A stretch of 58,374 nucleotides of DNA from Lachnospiraceae bacterium (GCA_021153185.1 JAGKTY010000024.1:1-58374); one strand, 5' to 3'; positions 1 to 8,422 are shown, counted from the first letter of the stretch. Numbers and translations are program-made. Notes: generated by a model from the letters alone, not told the origin.

Positions 1-33
1 ATGTACAAGAGCAATGTAAATAGTAACAGTTAA
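1..33 (+). CDS. Possible 3' end of an upstream gene
   Basis: The first 33 bases read as an open frame ending in TAA at 31-33, and a hairpin terminator follows 6 bases later. This fits the last ten codons of a gene that enters from the left edge. The product cannot be identified from so few residues, and the ATG at base 1 need not be a start. Confidence 0.25.
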   Translation: MYKSNVNSNS

Positions 34-38
34 CGTTG

Positions 39-66
39 GGGATGGTATTATAAGCCATCCTCTTTT
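39..66 (+). terminator. Rho-independent terminator
   Basis: GGATGG at 40-45 pairs with CCATCC at 55-60 across a 9-base loop, followed directly by a T-rich run (TCTTTT). It would terminate a plus-strand gene ending near base 33. Confidence 0.6.
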
Positions 67-91
67 AATTTGGTAGGCACTATGTTATTAA

Positions 92-241
92 GCGCTTACA
101 GATCTGGAAGATTTGCAGGCAAAAGTGGACTATTATTTGTCACATGACATTGAGCGGGAGCAAATTGCGCGAAATGGATATGAAAAGGTCAAAAAATTCC
201 ACTCCTACGATGTAAGAGTGGAGCAAATGTTTGGGTTGTAA
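92..241 (+). pseudogene. 3' remnant of a CgeB-like glycosyltransferase
   Basis: An open frame of about 49 codons ends in TAA at 239-241. It reads like the extreme C-terminus of a CgeB/GT-B-type glycosyltransferase: a segment with VDYYLSHD, then EREQIARNGYEKVKK, then a short tail. The same kind of tail (YYLENEDERKAIAEAGKKR) ends the intact enzyme at 8646-9842. The frame has a stop at 89-91 and no start codon or ribosome binding site, so only the 3' end of the gene is present. It abuts the stop codon of the convergent gene at 242. I infer deletion or rearrangement at this end of the island. The alternative, a real short peptide gene, is unlikely without a start. Confidence 0.5.
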
Positions 242-1306
242 TTACTTTGTAGACAATTGTCTTTCTAGTTCTTCTAATGCTAAGAGCGCTGGTTCATAAT
301 CAGCGCTTGCTTTTTGTAAAAAATCCCTAGCAGAATCAATATGCCCGATAGAAGCATTGATGATACCAAGCTGATAAAAAACAAGAAAACTATTGGTGCC
401 TTGTATAAAATGCTTTGGAGCGGATAATGCTTGGATAAAGGTCGGGAGCGCTTTGATATACGCTTGCTTATGTGCATAGCATAAGCCTAACGCATAGTGA
501 TAATCCGATAACATGGAAAAGTAAGGACCAACCTGTTCTAAAAAGCTAATGGCCGCATCTTCTTCATCCAAATTAAGCAATGTAAAAACATAGGATGTAA
601 GCATAAGTTGAACAAAATCAGCATCCGGATTCACATCGCAGGAAAATGACTTTTCAAAATATGGTAACGCTTTTGCGTATTCGCATACCATGTAATACGA
701 TTGTCCGATTTGGAACAGTGTATAGGCATCCTTGGGATTAGTCTTTAGCTCTTCTAAAAGCAGAGAGAGATTTCGCTCTGCTTTTTGCTGTGCCAGTTCC
801 AAGGATACATAGCCGCTGTGGTCTACGATAAGTGGGATTGGTTGTACAGTTAGTGGCGTATGATCAATCGGCATAACCTGTTCGTGAATGGTACGCTCAT
901 AATGATAGATGCTACGGTCGAAAAGCCGCTCGACCTCGTCTACAGTGACAGAACCAACTCGATCCGGTGAAAAACGTGTGAGACGACCAATTGTTTTGGG
1001 GTAGTCTTTGGTAAATTGTAAAATACCATTATAATCAAGTTCGCGTACATACTCATCACTGTCAAGCACCAAAATCCAATCATTACTTGCTTTTGAAATG
1101 CTGAAATTTCTAGCTGCAGAAAAATCATTAATCCATTTAAAATCGTAGACTGCGTCCGCATATTTTTCGGCAATGATTTTGGTGTTGTCTGTTGAACCTG
1201 TATCCACAACGATGATTTCAAAGGGATATGGTCTGATTTTGGAAAGACACTTTTCTAAGTTTTTTTCTTCATTTTTTGTTATGATACAAACAGATATTTC
1301 TGACAT
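242..1306 (-). CDS. GT2 glycosyltransferase with C-terminal TPR repeats (paralog 1)
   Basis: This 354-residue protein starts with a GT-A family 2 domain: a nucleotide-sugar binding start (SVCIITKNEE, 5-14), VVDTGSTDNT at 33-42 and the metal-binding DSD at 82-84. Tetratricopeptide-like helices follow at about 190-225 and 300-335. It should transfer a sugar from a nucleotide donor onto a protein or glycan, with the TPR part probably docking the acceptor. It is one of three close paralogs here (also 4802-5878 and 9803-10876). All three share the sequence block DFSAARN after the first domain and GTNSF/Y in the last repeat. It lies 15 bases downstream of the LicD-AAA gene on the same strand, so the two are probably co-transcribed. 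Donor and acceptor are unknown; a flagellin or surface-glycan role is inferred from context. Confidence 0.85.
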   Translation of the reverse strand: MSEISVCIITKNEEKNLEKCLSKIRPYPFEIIVVDTGSTDNTKIIAEKYADAVYDFKWINDFSAARNFSISKASNDWILVLDSDEYVRELDYNGILQFTKDYPKTIGRLTRFSPDRVGSVTVDEVERLFDRSIYHYERTIHEQVMPIDHTPLTVQPIPLIVDHSGYVSLELAQQKAERNLSLLLEELKTNPKDAYTLFQIGQSYYMVCEYAKALPYFEKSFSCDVNPDADFVQLMLTSYVFTLLNLDEEDAAISFLEQVGPYFSMLSDYHYALGLCYAHKQAYIKALPTFIQALSAPKHFIQGTNSFLVFYQLGIINASIGHIDSARDFLQKASADYEPALLALEELERQLSTK

Positions 1307-1321
1307 AAATATTCCTTTCTA

Positions 1322-3502
1322 CTAATTAGCAGATGTTAATTCTTTGAAAAATAAGTATAGCTCATGATTGGGTATCTTTACAGCAATTGTTCCATCTGGA
1401 TTATCGGCTGTTTTGGTTAGATACCCTGACTGATATAAGCAGTTTATGAGGGCGTCATGGTCATGATAAAGGTCGGTGTAATCAATTTCAACACAAGGTT
1501 GGCAAGTAATTGCCTGATTGCTCAGCAAGCTATCGACATCTGAGCGGATAGAATCATAGTTTTGGAAGATGGCATCCTTTAACAATGAATGAGCCGTTGC
1601 GTTCGTCCAAAACGGAAATGGTTTCTTTGCTCCATTTTGGAGTGCCATGATATAGTTATTAATTGACCAAGGATTAAATAGCATTGCATCGTGGAAACGA
1701 TACCCACCATACCACTTTTTAGCGGTTTCGTAATAGTCTGCCAAAGCAAAGTGCGTAAACAAAGCTTTTGTTTCTTGCTCAGTATAGCCCAGATATCTAT
1801 CATAGGTTCTATCGGTAATAGAGACAATCTTGAGTGAGTCAAGATGCCTTTTGAAAAAGGTATCCCTGCCGACAAAATGCTCTCCGTTAATTATTACTTT
1901 GGTAATGGCTTGACTCGGCGTCAGTACGACATCAAACAAAGCATCAAAGAAAGCGGACATTTCATCATAATAACCATTTAAGTAAGCCAGTTGCAAGCAG
2001 GTATCATAATGGTCGATTAGGATACAAAGTGGTTTGCCGGCTTGCATATAATACGCTAGTAAATAGTTTGTTAAAAAAACAGGAAATTGCTCCGCGCTAA
2101 CTTCTGTATCACAATAGTATTGTAGTTTTTGCTTTATCTCGTCCGAAATGCGGTCAGACTCTCTCAAAACCGGAAAACCGTTTAAAAGATATCGTAAATC
2201 CTTTTGCAGCATATCCCAAAAATCAGCAAAAGTTTTTTGCTCTTTTAGCTTGAAACTCAGTCCAAATAGGGAGGTGGATTGCTCCGACTGTGGGATTGTT
2301 TCGGCGGTCAGTCCACGAAACAGTCCAAGGTGATAGTCATTTCTCATATTTTCAACCCAAATCATACATTCGTGAGAAGTCCACATTGTAAACAGAAGTG
2401 TTTTGCCAAAGCGTCTGGGGCCGACGAATAGTTGGTATTTGGGCATATCAATTTGCGAAACGATAGATGATTTATCGACATAGTAAAATTCATTTCGAAT
2501 GATGTCGCAAAAACTGTCTTTTTCGATAGGAACAATGTCCTTTGCAAAATGTAGGGAATCACAAATGGTATCATTGTATTTTTCCCCAAGCTTGATATGA
2601 CCGGCTTCCAACTCAGAGGCGAGAAGTTTTGCCTGATCTTTGTAAAATGGATAAAAGTGACTGCTTCCCCCGCGTAAGAATGTGCGGTAATTTCCATATT
2701 TTCTTCGTAAAATACAATCATACTGGTTAGGAACGGGAATGGTTGTATTTTCAAATGGAACATCGATAGTTGGGTGAATCCAGTTGATTGGTGTGGCAGG
2801 GAAACGCCCGGCAGTAAAATCCTGTATGATAGAGACCGCGTCACTTTCGTCTGGTTGATACATTGCACCAATGCGATCAATTAATTGGTGGAGAGCGTGT
2901 ATCAATGCGGAAGGCTGTTTCGGTAATGTGACACCGGTCACTTCCTGAATCGGTTCGATCAATTCTGCGATTAGTTCATCTGGAATTTGGTGCGCAAGCT
3001 GCTGTAATACAGTTTCGATGAGGGAGATGAGTGTACGCTGAATGTTTTGTTCATTTGGATCTCTTGGAATATAATCATGGACAAAGATATCGATTCCAAC
3101 GACATAGGGGCATCCATGAAGTGTATCCAGCGATATGTCATCAAGATGCATACCGGATTGATTGACAACTCTTGCAATGAGCGAATTATGTTCAGTGGAT
3201 GACTGAACAGTAATGAGCTGATAGTCGTTGGGTAGCTCGTTAGGTGCAACCTGTGTAAACTTAGTGTAATCATCGCGGCACATCGCAATATCGATGTCGT
3301 CATCCCAAGGGATAAAGCCTTGGTGTCTGATGGCACCAAGCAGCGTGCCCCACTCTGCGTAAAACCGAATTTGATGTTTGGTACAGATATTGCGCACTGC
3401 ATCTAAAACTTCCAGTTGGCTGGCAAAGGCACGTTTCATCATCTCGCTGACAAAAAAGCCTTCTCGATATTCTCCTTGAAAGTATTCCTTTGGAAATTCC
3501 AT
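1322..3502 (-). CDS. LicD-family transferase fused to an AAA-ATPase-like domain
   Basis: This 726-residue protein joins two domains rarely expected together. Residues about 25-290 are LicD-like (nucleotidyltransferase fold, phosphocholine/phospho-sugar transfer), with WGTLLGAIRHQGFIPWDDDID at 51-71 carrying the catalytic acidic cluster. Residues about 310-726 resemble the AAA-ATPase-like family (PF09820 type): the YVDKS entry motif at 341-345, the P-loop GPRRFGKT at 361-368, and NPWSI and FWTN blocks further on. In that family a PD-(D/E)XK nuclease-like domain (DUF1703) normally follows; here the protein stops where it would begin. Start is ATG with a GGGAGA site just upstream. It sits 15 bases before the GT2-TPR gene. 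The LicD half may decorate a glycan with a phospho-substituent; the role of the ATPase half is unknown. Confidence 0.8.
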   Translation of the reverse strand: MEFPKEYFQGEYREGFFVSEMMKRAFASQLEVLDAVRNICTKHQIRFYAEWGTLLGAIRHQGFIPWDDDIDIAMCRDDYTKFTQVAPNELPNDYQLITVQSSTEHNSLIARVVNQSGMHLDDISLDTLHGCPYVVGIDIFVHDYIPRDPNEQNIQRTLISLIETVLQQLAHQIPDELIAELIEPIQEVTGVTLPKQPSALIHALHQLIDRIGAMYQPDESDAVSIIQDFTAGRFPATPINWIHPTIDVPFENTTIPVPNQYDCILRRKYGNYRTFLRGGSSHFYPFYKDQAKLLASELEAGHIKLGEKYNDTICDSLHFAKDIVPIEKDSFCDIIRNEFYYVDKSSIVSQIDMPKYQLFVGPRRFGKTLLFTMWTSHECMIWVENMRNDYHLGLFRGLTAETIPQSEQSTSLFGLSFKLKEQKTFADFWDMLQKDLRYLLNGFPVLRESDRISDEIKQKLQYYCDTEVSAEQFPVFLTNYLLAYYMQAGKPLCILIDHYDTCLQLAYLNGYYDEMSAFFDALFDVVLTPSQAITKVIINGEHFVGRDTFFKRHLDSLKIVSITDRTYDRYLGYTEQETKALFTHFALADYYETAKKWYGGYRFHDAMLFNPWSINNYIMALQNGAKKPFPFWTNATAHSLLKDAIFQNYDSIRSDVDSLLSNQAITCQPCVEIDYTDLYHDHDALINCLYQSGYLTKTADNPDGTIAVKIPNHELYLFFKELTSAN

Positions 3503-3594
3503 GACTATTCTCCCTTTTCGTTTCTTGTAAAATATTATATACTATTTACATCCAAAGCGGATAGATATTTCGATAAAAAAGAGGATAGATTACA

Positions 3595-4788
3595 ATGGCA
3601 AAACAGCTAGCGACAGCAGATGAGTTATTTGTGACAGCAAAGGATGTGAAAAAAATAATCATCGATCAGATGGTTAGATGGAAAACAATAGCGTGTGAAA
3701 ATCGAGAATTATTAGCTGAGTTTTATAAGACTGTTACGCAGCTAAATAAAATTTTTATATCACTTGGAACGAATAGAGGAAGCTTTTCGAAACAATTACA
3801 ACAGGTGGAGCATATGGTGAAAACACAGGAAGCAGGTGTAGCAGTATGTGAAATGCTGTTGGAGATTTTAGATGAAATGTTACTTGCGGTCATTTGGTAT
3901 AGACAAGATTATTGTCTAATTCGAAGGCAAGATGATTGTGCAGGACTTGCTTCTCATTTTATCACGAATCTAGGACAGATTGTATTGAGTCTTGACCAGG
4001 GATATATTCCATATGTGGATACGATGGATGTTGAAAATGTTTTGACACCGATTTCAAGAGAATTGCAGGTGAATGCGTGGGAACTGTATTTTGGACAACC
4101 GTTTGGAGTTACCAAGGAAAATGTATTGCAGGGAAGAAATCATGTGATGTTAACAGGGATTCCGGCAACGAGACCGAGTTACAACATGGATTGTCTGGGA
4201 AACCGTAATATTATGCAGATGTGGAAAAGAGTACAACGCAAGTATATGCCGTTATCCGGAAAAATGATGGAACGAATCGCGCAAGAAAAGAAGAGATGTT
4301 TGGAACCTGTTGGAACGGCAAAAATCATGGGAGTATTGTGCAGAGGAACGGATTATACATCTTTGCAACCGCAAGGACATCCGGTGCAGCCAAGGCCAAA
4401 GGATTTGCTTGTGCGTGTGGAACAGAAGATGGAAGAGTTTGGGTGCGAGTATTGTTATTTGGCAACAGAAGACAAAGGAATTTTACAATTGTTTCAAGAA
4501 CGGCTGGGGGAAAGCGTTCTATATACACAAGAGCAATATTACGATTCACAGGTTGAGGAATTATTAAGCTTTTATAATCGGAAGCATGACGTGCCGCTAC
4601 ATACCAAAAATCAGGAGTATTTGGTAGCACTCGCTTTATTGGCTGAATGCAATTGTTTGATTGCAGGTCGCACAAGCGGGACAATCGTAGCACTTTTGTT
4701 TGCAGATGAGTTTGAATATGTCGATATTTGGAATGATGGATTCTATGGGGTAGATAGTGAAATGGAACGCCGAGGCTATATAATATAG
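3595..4788 (+). CDS. Putative fucosyltransferase-like (GT-B) glycosyltransferase
   Basis: This is a 397-residue protein without a signal peptide. The N-terminal 120 residues are helical. The C-terminal part carries CRGTDY at 249-254 and, near the end, AGRTSGTIVALL, which resemble the HxRGTD/S donor-binding block and the late SG(T) block of NodZ/O-fucosyltransferase-like enzymes. That similarity is by eye, so the donor sugar is uncertain. The gene is transcribed alone, divergently from the LicD-AAA gene with 92 bases between starts. Its stop codon lies inside a perfect hairpin at 4766-4798. Local base composition is AT-rich compared with the 8.6-15 kb part of the island, which hints at separate acquisition. 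Confidence 0.6.
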   Translation: MAKQLATADELFVTAKDVKKIIIDQMVRWKTIACENRELLAEFYKTVTQLNKIFISLGTNRGSFSKQLQQVEHMVKTQEAGVAVCEMLLEILDEMLLAVIWYRQDYCLIRRQDDCAGLASHFITNLGQIVLSLDQGYIPYVDTMDVENVLTPISRELQVNAWELYFGQPFGVTKENVLQGRNHVMLTGIPATRPSYNMDCLGNRNIMQMWKRVQRKYMPLSGKMMERIAQEKKRCLEPVGTAKIMGVLCRGTDYTSLQPQGHPVQPRPKDLLVRVEQKMEEFGCEYCYLATEDKGILQLFQERLGESVLYTQEQYYDSQVEELLSFYNRKHDVPLHTKNQEYLVALALLAECNCLIAGRTSGTIVALLFADEFEYVDIWNDGFYGVDSEMERRGYII

Positions 4789-4803
4789 CCTCGGCGTTTG
4801 TTT
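4766..4803 (+). terminator. Strong hairpin terminator overlapping a stop codon
   Basis: Two perfect 15-base arms (4766-4780 and 4784-4798) surround a 3-base loop, followed by GTTTGTTT. The TAG stop of the upstream gene (4786-4788) lies inside the right arm. The convergent gene ends at 4802, so the hairpin may also stop minus-strand transcripts, though the T-run on that side is weak. Confidence 0.8.
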
Positions 4804-5878
4804 AGGTTAGTCTGTTTATCAGATTTGTAAGTCTTTCCTGTGAATGAGCATAGCCCATATCGGCCGCTTTTTGATAAGCTTCTTTAGCGGCATCATAGTA
4901 TTCGTACGCCTCATAAATACATCCAATGTTGTGAAGTGACAGAAAGCTGTTGGTTCCGTCCTGGAGATGGTCGGTTAGCTTTAGTGCGTGCAAAAATTGA
5001 TCGAGGGCCTTTTGATTTTGCCTAAGTGTCAGATAGACATTTCCCATCATATATACAAAATCTGCATAATCCTGAAAATATTCATAGACACCTTCCAGTG
5101 TCAATGCTTTTTGGGCGCGGTCAGTTTCCAGCATGCTGTGGCCATAAGAGGTAATCATATCGCGAACATAAGGCAGGGTCTCATCAACATCGAGATAAAA
5201 GCCTTTATCGTATGCTTGATAGGCGCGCTCATAATCGCCAATTAGCTGGTAGCTTTCACCAATCTGATAGTATAGATAAGGATCATCAGGGTTTTTTTGG
5301 AGCTCTTTTTCAAGTAACGAAATGTTTCGTTTGGCTTTTTTTTCACGGTCTTCCTGGTTGGTAAAGTAGCCAACATGAGTGAAGGTGAGAGGCGCCTGAT
5401 ACACAGTCAATTTAGAACTATCTCCTGTGCGTGGAGTGACCTGCTCGTGAATGATACCGGTATAGTGATAATATCTGCGGTCAAAAATGCGCTCTACATA
5501 ATCCGTAACAGCAGTTTCCACATCACCGCTGTAGCAGGGACTTTTTCGGACGATTTGACCAACTACCAGAGGAAACTCTTGGATAAGCTCGTCAAGTTCT
5601 TGTAGATTGGCAGTTTCCAAGTATTCATCACAGTCAACAACGAGAATATAATTATTGCTTGCCTTTTCTAAAGAATAATTTCGTGCAGCACTAAAGTCAT
5701 CGCACCAGGCAAAGTCGTAAATGCAGGAAGTATATTTGGCTGCAAGTTCCTTGGTACGGTCAGTTGAACCGGTATCCACATAGACGATTTCAAAAGGATA
5801 CTTGGCTAGTCTACTTAGACATGTGTCAATATGCTGTTCTTCATTACGACCAATGATACATACACTAATCGGAATCAT
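4802..5878 (-). CDS. GT2 glycosyltransferase with C-terminal TPR repeats (paralog 2)
   Basis: This 358-residue protein has the same architecture as the genes at 242-1306 and 9803-10876. The GT-A family 2 domain has DTGSTDRT at 35-42 and the metal-binding DCD at 82-84. TPR-like helices are at about 195-225 (DPYLYYQIGESYQLIGDY) and 300-345 (GTNSFLSLHNIGCIYEAYEYYD). It should use a nucleotide-sugar donor in the cytoplasm. It is a single-gene unit, divergent from the GT11 gene at 5973, with 94 bases between starts. A sigma-28-like promoter (TAAA-N15-ACCGATAG on the minus strand, 5918-5944) lies about 40 bases upstream of the start, which would put it under flagellar late-gene control. Confidence 0.85.
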   Translation of the reverse strand: MIPISVCIIGRNEEQHIDTCLSRLAKYPFEIVYVDTGSTDRTKELAAKYTSCIYDFAWCDDFSAARNYSLEKASNNYILVVDCDEYLETANLQELDELIQEFPLVVGQIVRKSPCYSGDVETAVTDYVERIFDRRYYHYTGIIHEQVTPRTGDSSKLTVYQAPLTFTHVGYFTNQEDREKKAKRNISLLEKELQKNPDDPYLYYQIGESYQLIGDYERAYQAYDKGFYLDVDETLPYVRDMITSYGHSMLETDRAQKALTLEGVYEYFQDYADFVYMMGNVYLTLRQNQKALDQFLHALKLTDHLQDGTNSFLSLHNIGCIYEAYEYYDAAKEAYQKAADMGYAHSQERLTNLINRLT

Positions 5879-5917
5879 AATCGGGCTCCTACTTTTTTAA
5901 AATCATTATATACTAAT

Positions 5918-5944
5918 CTATCGGTTTTTGGTACAATGATTTTA
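5918..5944 (-). promoter_or_regulatory. Sigma-28-like (flagellar) promoter for the GT2-TPR gene
   Basis: On the minus strand TAAA (5944-5941) is followed by exactly 15 bases and then ACCGATAG (5925-5918). The consensus for FliA/SigD is TAAA-N15-GCCGATAA/T, so the -35 is exact and the -10 matches 6 of 8. It lies about 40 bases before the ATG at 5878. A TATAAT on the same strand nearer the gene is an alternative vegetative -10. Confidence 0.5.
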
Positions 5945-5972
5945 ATAGTTCAGTTAAAGAAGGAAACAAAAG

Positions 5973-6878
5973 ATGAGTGTAAAAATACAGTTTCTAAATG
6001 GTGGATTGGCAAATCAAACATTTCAATATATATTTGCAAGATATTATGAGCTTTCTAATCCGGGGCAAAAGATGTATCTGGATGATTCGTACTTTGCAAA
6101 TAATACAGTGCATAATGGATATGAGCTTGAAAAGGTATTTGGATTAAAACCGCACATGTTAAGTGAGGTATATCAGCCTGATATGTGGGAGACGATTTTA
6201 AAATCTCGAAGAGAAGAGGGAAAGAGTATCGCGCAGTTTATGGCGGATTATGGCGTGCCAACAGCCATGATTGCGGAAACCGCAAATCATACTCAATTTA
6301 ATGCGTTTGATGGTCAAATTTATCCGATTCCGGCAAATGGATATTATCCTGAGATTTTAGATGCGGAGTTAGCTGGAATAATCTATTATCATGGCTATTG
6401 GATAAATCCGCATTGGTTTTATCGGTTTGAACAGGAGTTTCGCAAAGAGCTTTCTTTTCCTGCTATAACTGATGAAAAAAATATAAAGTATCTTACACAA
6501 ATTAAAACCCAAAAATCAGTCAGTATTCATATCAGACGAGGTGATTATGTGACGATAGGGTGGGCATATGATTCTCAAGAAATATATGTAAGCTGCGATT
6601 TGTTTATCGATGCGTTTGGAGCAGATTGGACGGCGTTTGTCTTTTCGGATGATATAGAGTGGTGTAAGGAGCATTGTGAGGAATTAGGATTGACATTGTT
6701 TGAAGAACGGGTGTTTGTCGAAGGAAATGTAAGCGGAAAGAATTATATTGACATGCAATTGATGAGCGAATGCCGTGGAATGATTGTTTCCAATAGCGCA
6801 TTTTGCTATCTGGCGGCATTGCTCAACAAAAATAAAGACTGTATGTTAAATACAACGAAGCGACAGCTTACTGTATAA
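5973..6878 (+). CDS. GT11 family alpha-1,2-fucosyltransferase-like protein
   Basis: This 301-residue protein carries the two hallmarks of family GT11: the N-terminal GGLANQTFQY at 10-19 (family form GGLGNQMFQY) and the donor-binding HIRRGDY at 186-192. Family members transfer L-fucose, or sometimes L-galactose, from a GDP-sugar to a galactoside in alpha-1,2 linkage. Length is normal for the family (about 290-310). It is cytoplasmic, with no signal or membrane segment. It is divergent from the GT2-TPR gene upstream. TACAAT preceded by TGG at about 5930-5936 could act as an extended -10. No GDP-fucose synthesis genes lie in the window. Confidence 0.85.
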   Translation: MSVKIQFLNGGLANQTFQYIFARYYELSNPGQKMYLDDSYFANNTVHNGYELEKVFGLKPHMLSEVYQPDMWETILKSRREEGKSIAQFMADYGVPTAMIAETANHTQFNAFDGQIYPIPANGYYPEILDAELAGIIYYHGYWINPHWFYRFEQEFRKELSFPAITDEKNIKYLTQIKTQKSVSIHIRRGDYVTIGWAYDSQEIYVSCDLFIDAFGADWTAFVFSDDIEWCKEHCEELGLTLFEERVFVEGNVSGKNYIDMQLMSECRGMIVSNSAFCYLAALLNKNKDCMLNTTKRQLTV

Positions 6879-6996
6879 AGGGTGTAATACCAATTGTGTT
6901 TTGTGTGAAATCTTTAGCATATTCGGACTGCATGAGATGTATAATTGTAGGTATGCTTGTAAGGTTACAATTTACAAATATGATAGAGCTTTTAAC

Positions 6997-7024
6997 TAAA
7001 CAAAATAAGCGTTTTATCCGATAT
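6997..7024 (+). promoter_or_regulatory. Sigma-28-like (flagellar) promoter
   Basis: TAAA at 6997-7000 is followed by 16 bases and TCCGATAT at 7017-7024 (consensus TAAA-N15-GCCGATAA/T). The -10 matches 7 of 8 against the Bacillus form GCCGATAT, and the spacer is one base long. The start codon of the small helical gene is 50 bases downstream. Confidence 0.55.
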
Positions 7025-7073
7025 AAAATCAAATGAGTATTTCTTTTTAGAAGGACAAGGAGGGATTCATACG

Positions 7074-7445
7074 ATGGAAGAAAGACAGGCTCAAATAGAA
7101 GCATTACAGATGGTAGTTGAGTATATCAAAAAACTTGCCCCGGCATTTCATGACATTGCAGTAGAATTGTCCGGAGATAAGCAGGATGATACAATGGATT
7201 TGTTGAATCAGGCAATCGAAGGATTAAACATGGTCATTGAAGTATTCAATGCAACATATGGTTTGCTTAACGAAAAAGAAGAACTTTTCCAAAAAGATGT
7301 TATCGAAGACAAAATAGGCGCAATGAATAAAGCAATCTCATCAAGGGATGATAAGGAAATTGCAAAAGCAATTGAAGAAGGAATCTTGCCATTTATCACT
7401 GCATTTGCACAGATTGCTGATGTGTTTTTGAAAAATAACGCATAA
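7074..7445 (+). CDS. Small all-helical protein of unknown function in a flagellar-type operon
   Basis: This acidic 123-residue protein is predicted to be almost entirely alpha-helical, with heptad-like hydrophobic spacing. It has no signal peptide, membrane segment, cysteine or known catalytic motif. Start is ATG 7074 after an AAGGAGGG site. A sigma-28-like promoter precedes it (6997-7024), and the next gene starts only 2 bases after its stop codon, so the pair is co-transcribed and probably translationally coupled to the DUF6492 glycosyltransferase. Small helical proteins in flagellar loci are often secretion chaperones or glycosylation helpers; I infer such a role but see no direct evidence. 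I do not recognise the family. Confidence 0.8.
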   Translation: MEERQAQIEALQMVVEYIKKLAPAFHDIAVELSGDKQDDTMDLLNQAIEGLNMVIEVFNATYGLLNEKEELFQKDVIEDKIGAMNKAISSRDDKEIAKAIEEGILPFITAFAQIADVFLKNNA

Positions 7446-7447
7446 GT

Positions 7448-8392
7448 ATGGAAACAGTTATGCAAGGGTATGATACACTAATCGTTACGTTACCAAGAGA
7501 TTATGTAAGATGCAGGGCAAGTCAGAAAAGACTCGTTGATTTGCTTCCCGGAGATCAGATTATCTATGTCGGAAATGCTGAGATCGGAGAGTTTGTTTCC
7601 CAAGAGGTATTTGGTAATCGTGTCAGTAGCGTGTTAGAGGATTCCATTATTCCGTTTGATGCTGTACATCAGATTGTATGTGATATTTTGGGTTCAAAGG
7701 ATGTGCCAAGAGGTGTTACCGGTTGGTACTATCAACAGTTTCTCAAAATGGAATATGCCAGAAGCTGTAAGAAGTCGTACTACATGGTTTGGGACGGAGA
7801 TACAGTACCATGTAAGGCGTTTCAAATGTTTGATGGGACAGATGGAAGACCGTTTTTTGATTTAAAGACAGAATATCACGAACCATACTTTGTAACATTA
7901 CAAAAGATTTTTCCCCATATGGGTAAATGCTTAAAAAAATCATTTATTTCAGAGCACATGCTGTTTTCGGTAGAAGTGATGTGTCAGATGCTTGATGAAA
8001 TAGAGCAAAATGGATTGCTTAATGGAGTGACTTTTTACGAAAAAATATTGCGTTGTATGAGTCCGCAGGAACTATTAGATTCAGCATTTAGTGAGTTTGA
8101 AACGTACGGTACTTACGTGACGCTTCGGTATCCGGATATGTATCATTATAGGGTTTGGCATTCATTTCGAAATGCGGGTGCGTTTCTTGATCCAGCCGCT
8201 ATTTCTGAGAAAACCTATGCATGGTTTGCAAAAGATATCGATGCACTTTCGTTTGAAAAAGCGGATGAGCTTAGAGATGATTGTCGCAATATCTTTGACA
8301 ATTCAAGATATCAAGAGAGGCTTTCAGCCAGGCAGGTGCTTGAAATTGCACAAGAGGAATTTAAAGAGGGATATATAGAGGTATGGGATTAA
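7448..8392 (+). CDS. DUF6492-type glycosyltransferase
   Basis: This 314-residue protein resembles the DUF6492 group of GT-A-like glycosyltransferases. It has a TLPRD start at about 14-18, GWYYQQFLKM at 92-101, the probable metal-binding DGD at 116-118 within YYMVWDGDTVP, and ISEHMLFS further on. No signal peptide or membrane segment is visible. It begins 2 bases after the helical gene stop and ends at a hairpin terminator, so the two genes form a two-gene operon under the sigma-28-like promoter. Donor and acceptor are unknown; a role in flagellin modification is inferred. Confidence 0.7.
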   Translation: METVMQGYDTLIVTLPRDYVRCRASQKRLVDLLPGDQIIYVGNAEIGEFVSQEVFGNRVSSVLEDSIIPFDAVHQIVCDILGSKDVPRGVTGWYYQQFLKMEYARSCKKSYYMVWDGDTVPCKAFQMFDGTDGRPFFDLKTEYHEPYFVTLQKIFPHMGKCLKKSFISEHMLFSVEVMCQMLDEIEQNGLLNGVTFYEKILRCMSPQELLDSAFSEFETYGTYVTLRYPDMYHYRVWHSFRNAGAFLDPAAISEKTYAWFAKDIDALSFEKADELRDDCRNIFDNSRYQERLSARQVLEIAQEEFKEGYIEVWD

Positions 8393-8394
8393 TG

Positions 8395-8422
8395 TGTGGC
8401 TTCTGGTTGGGAGCCACATTTA
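8395..8422 (+). terminator. Rho-independent terminator
   Basis: TGTGGCT at 8395-8401 pairs with AGCCACA at 8412-8418, followed by TTTAT, directly after the stop codon of the DUF6492 gene. Confidence 0.6.
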
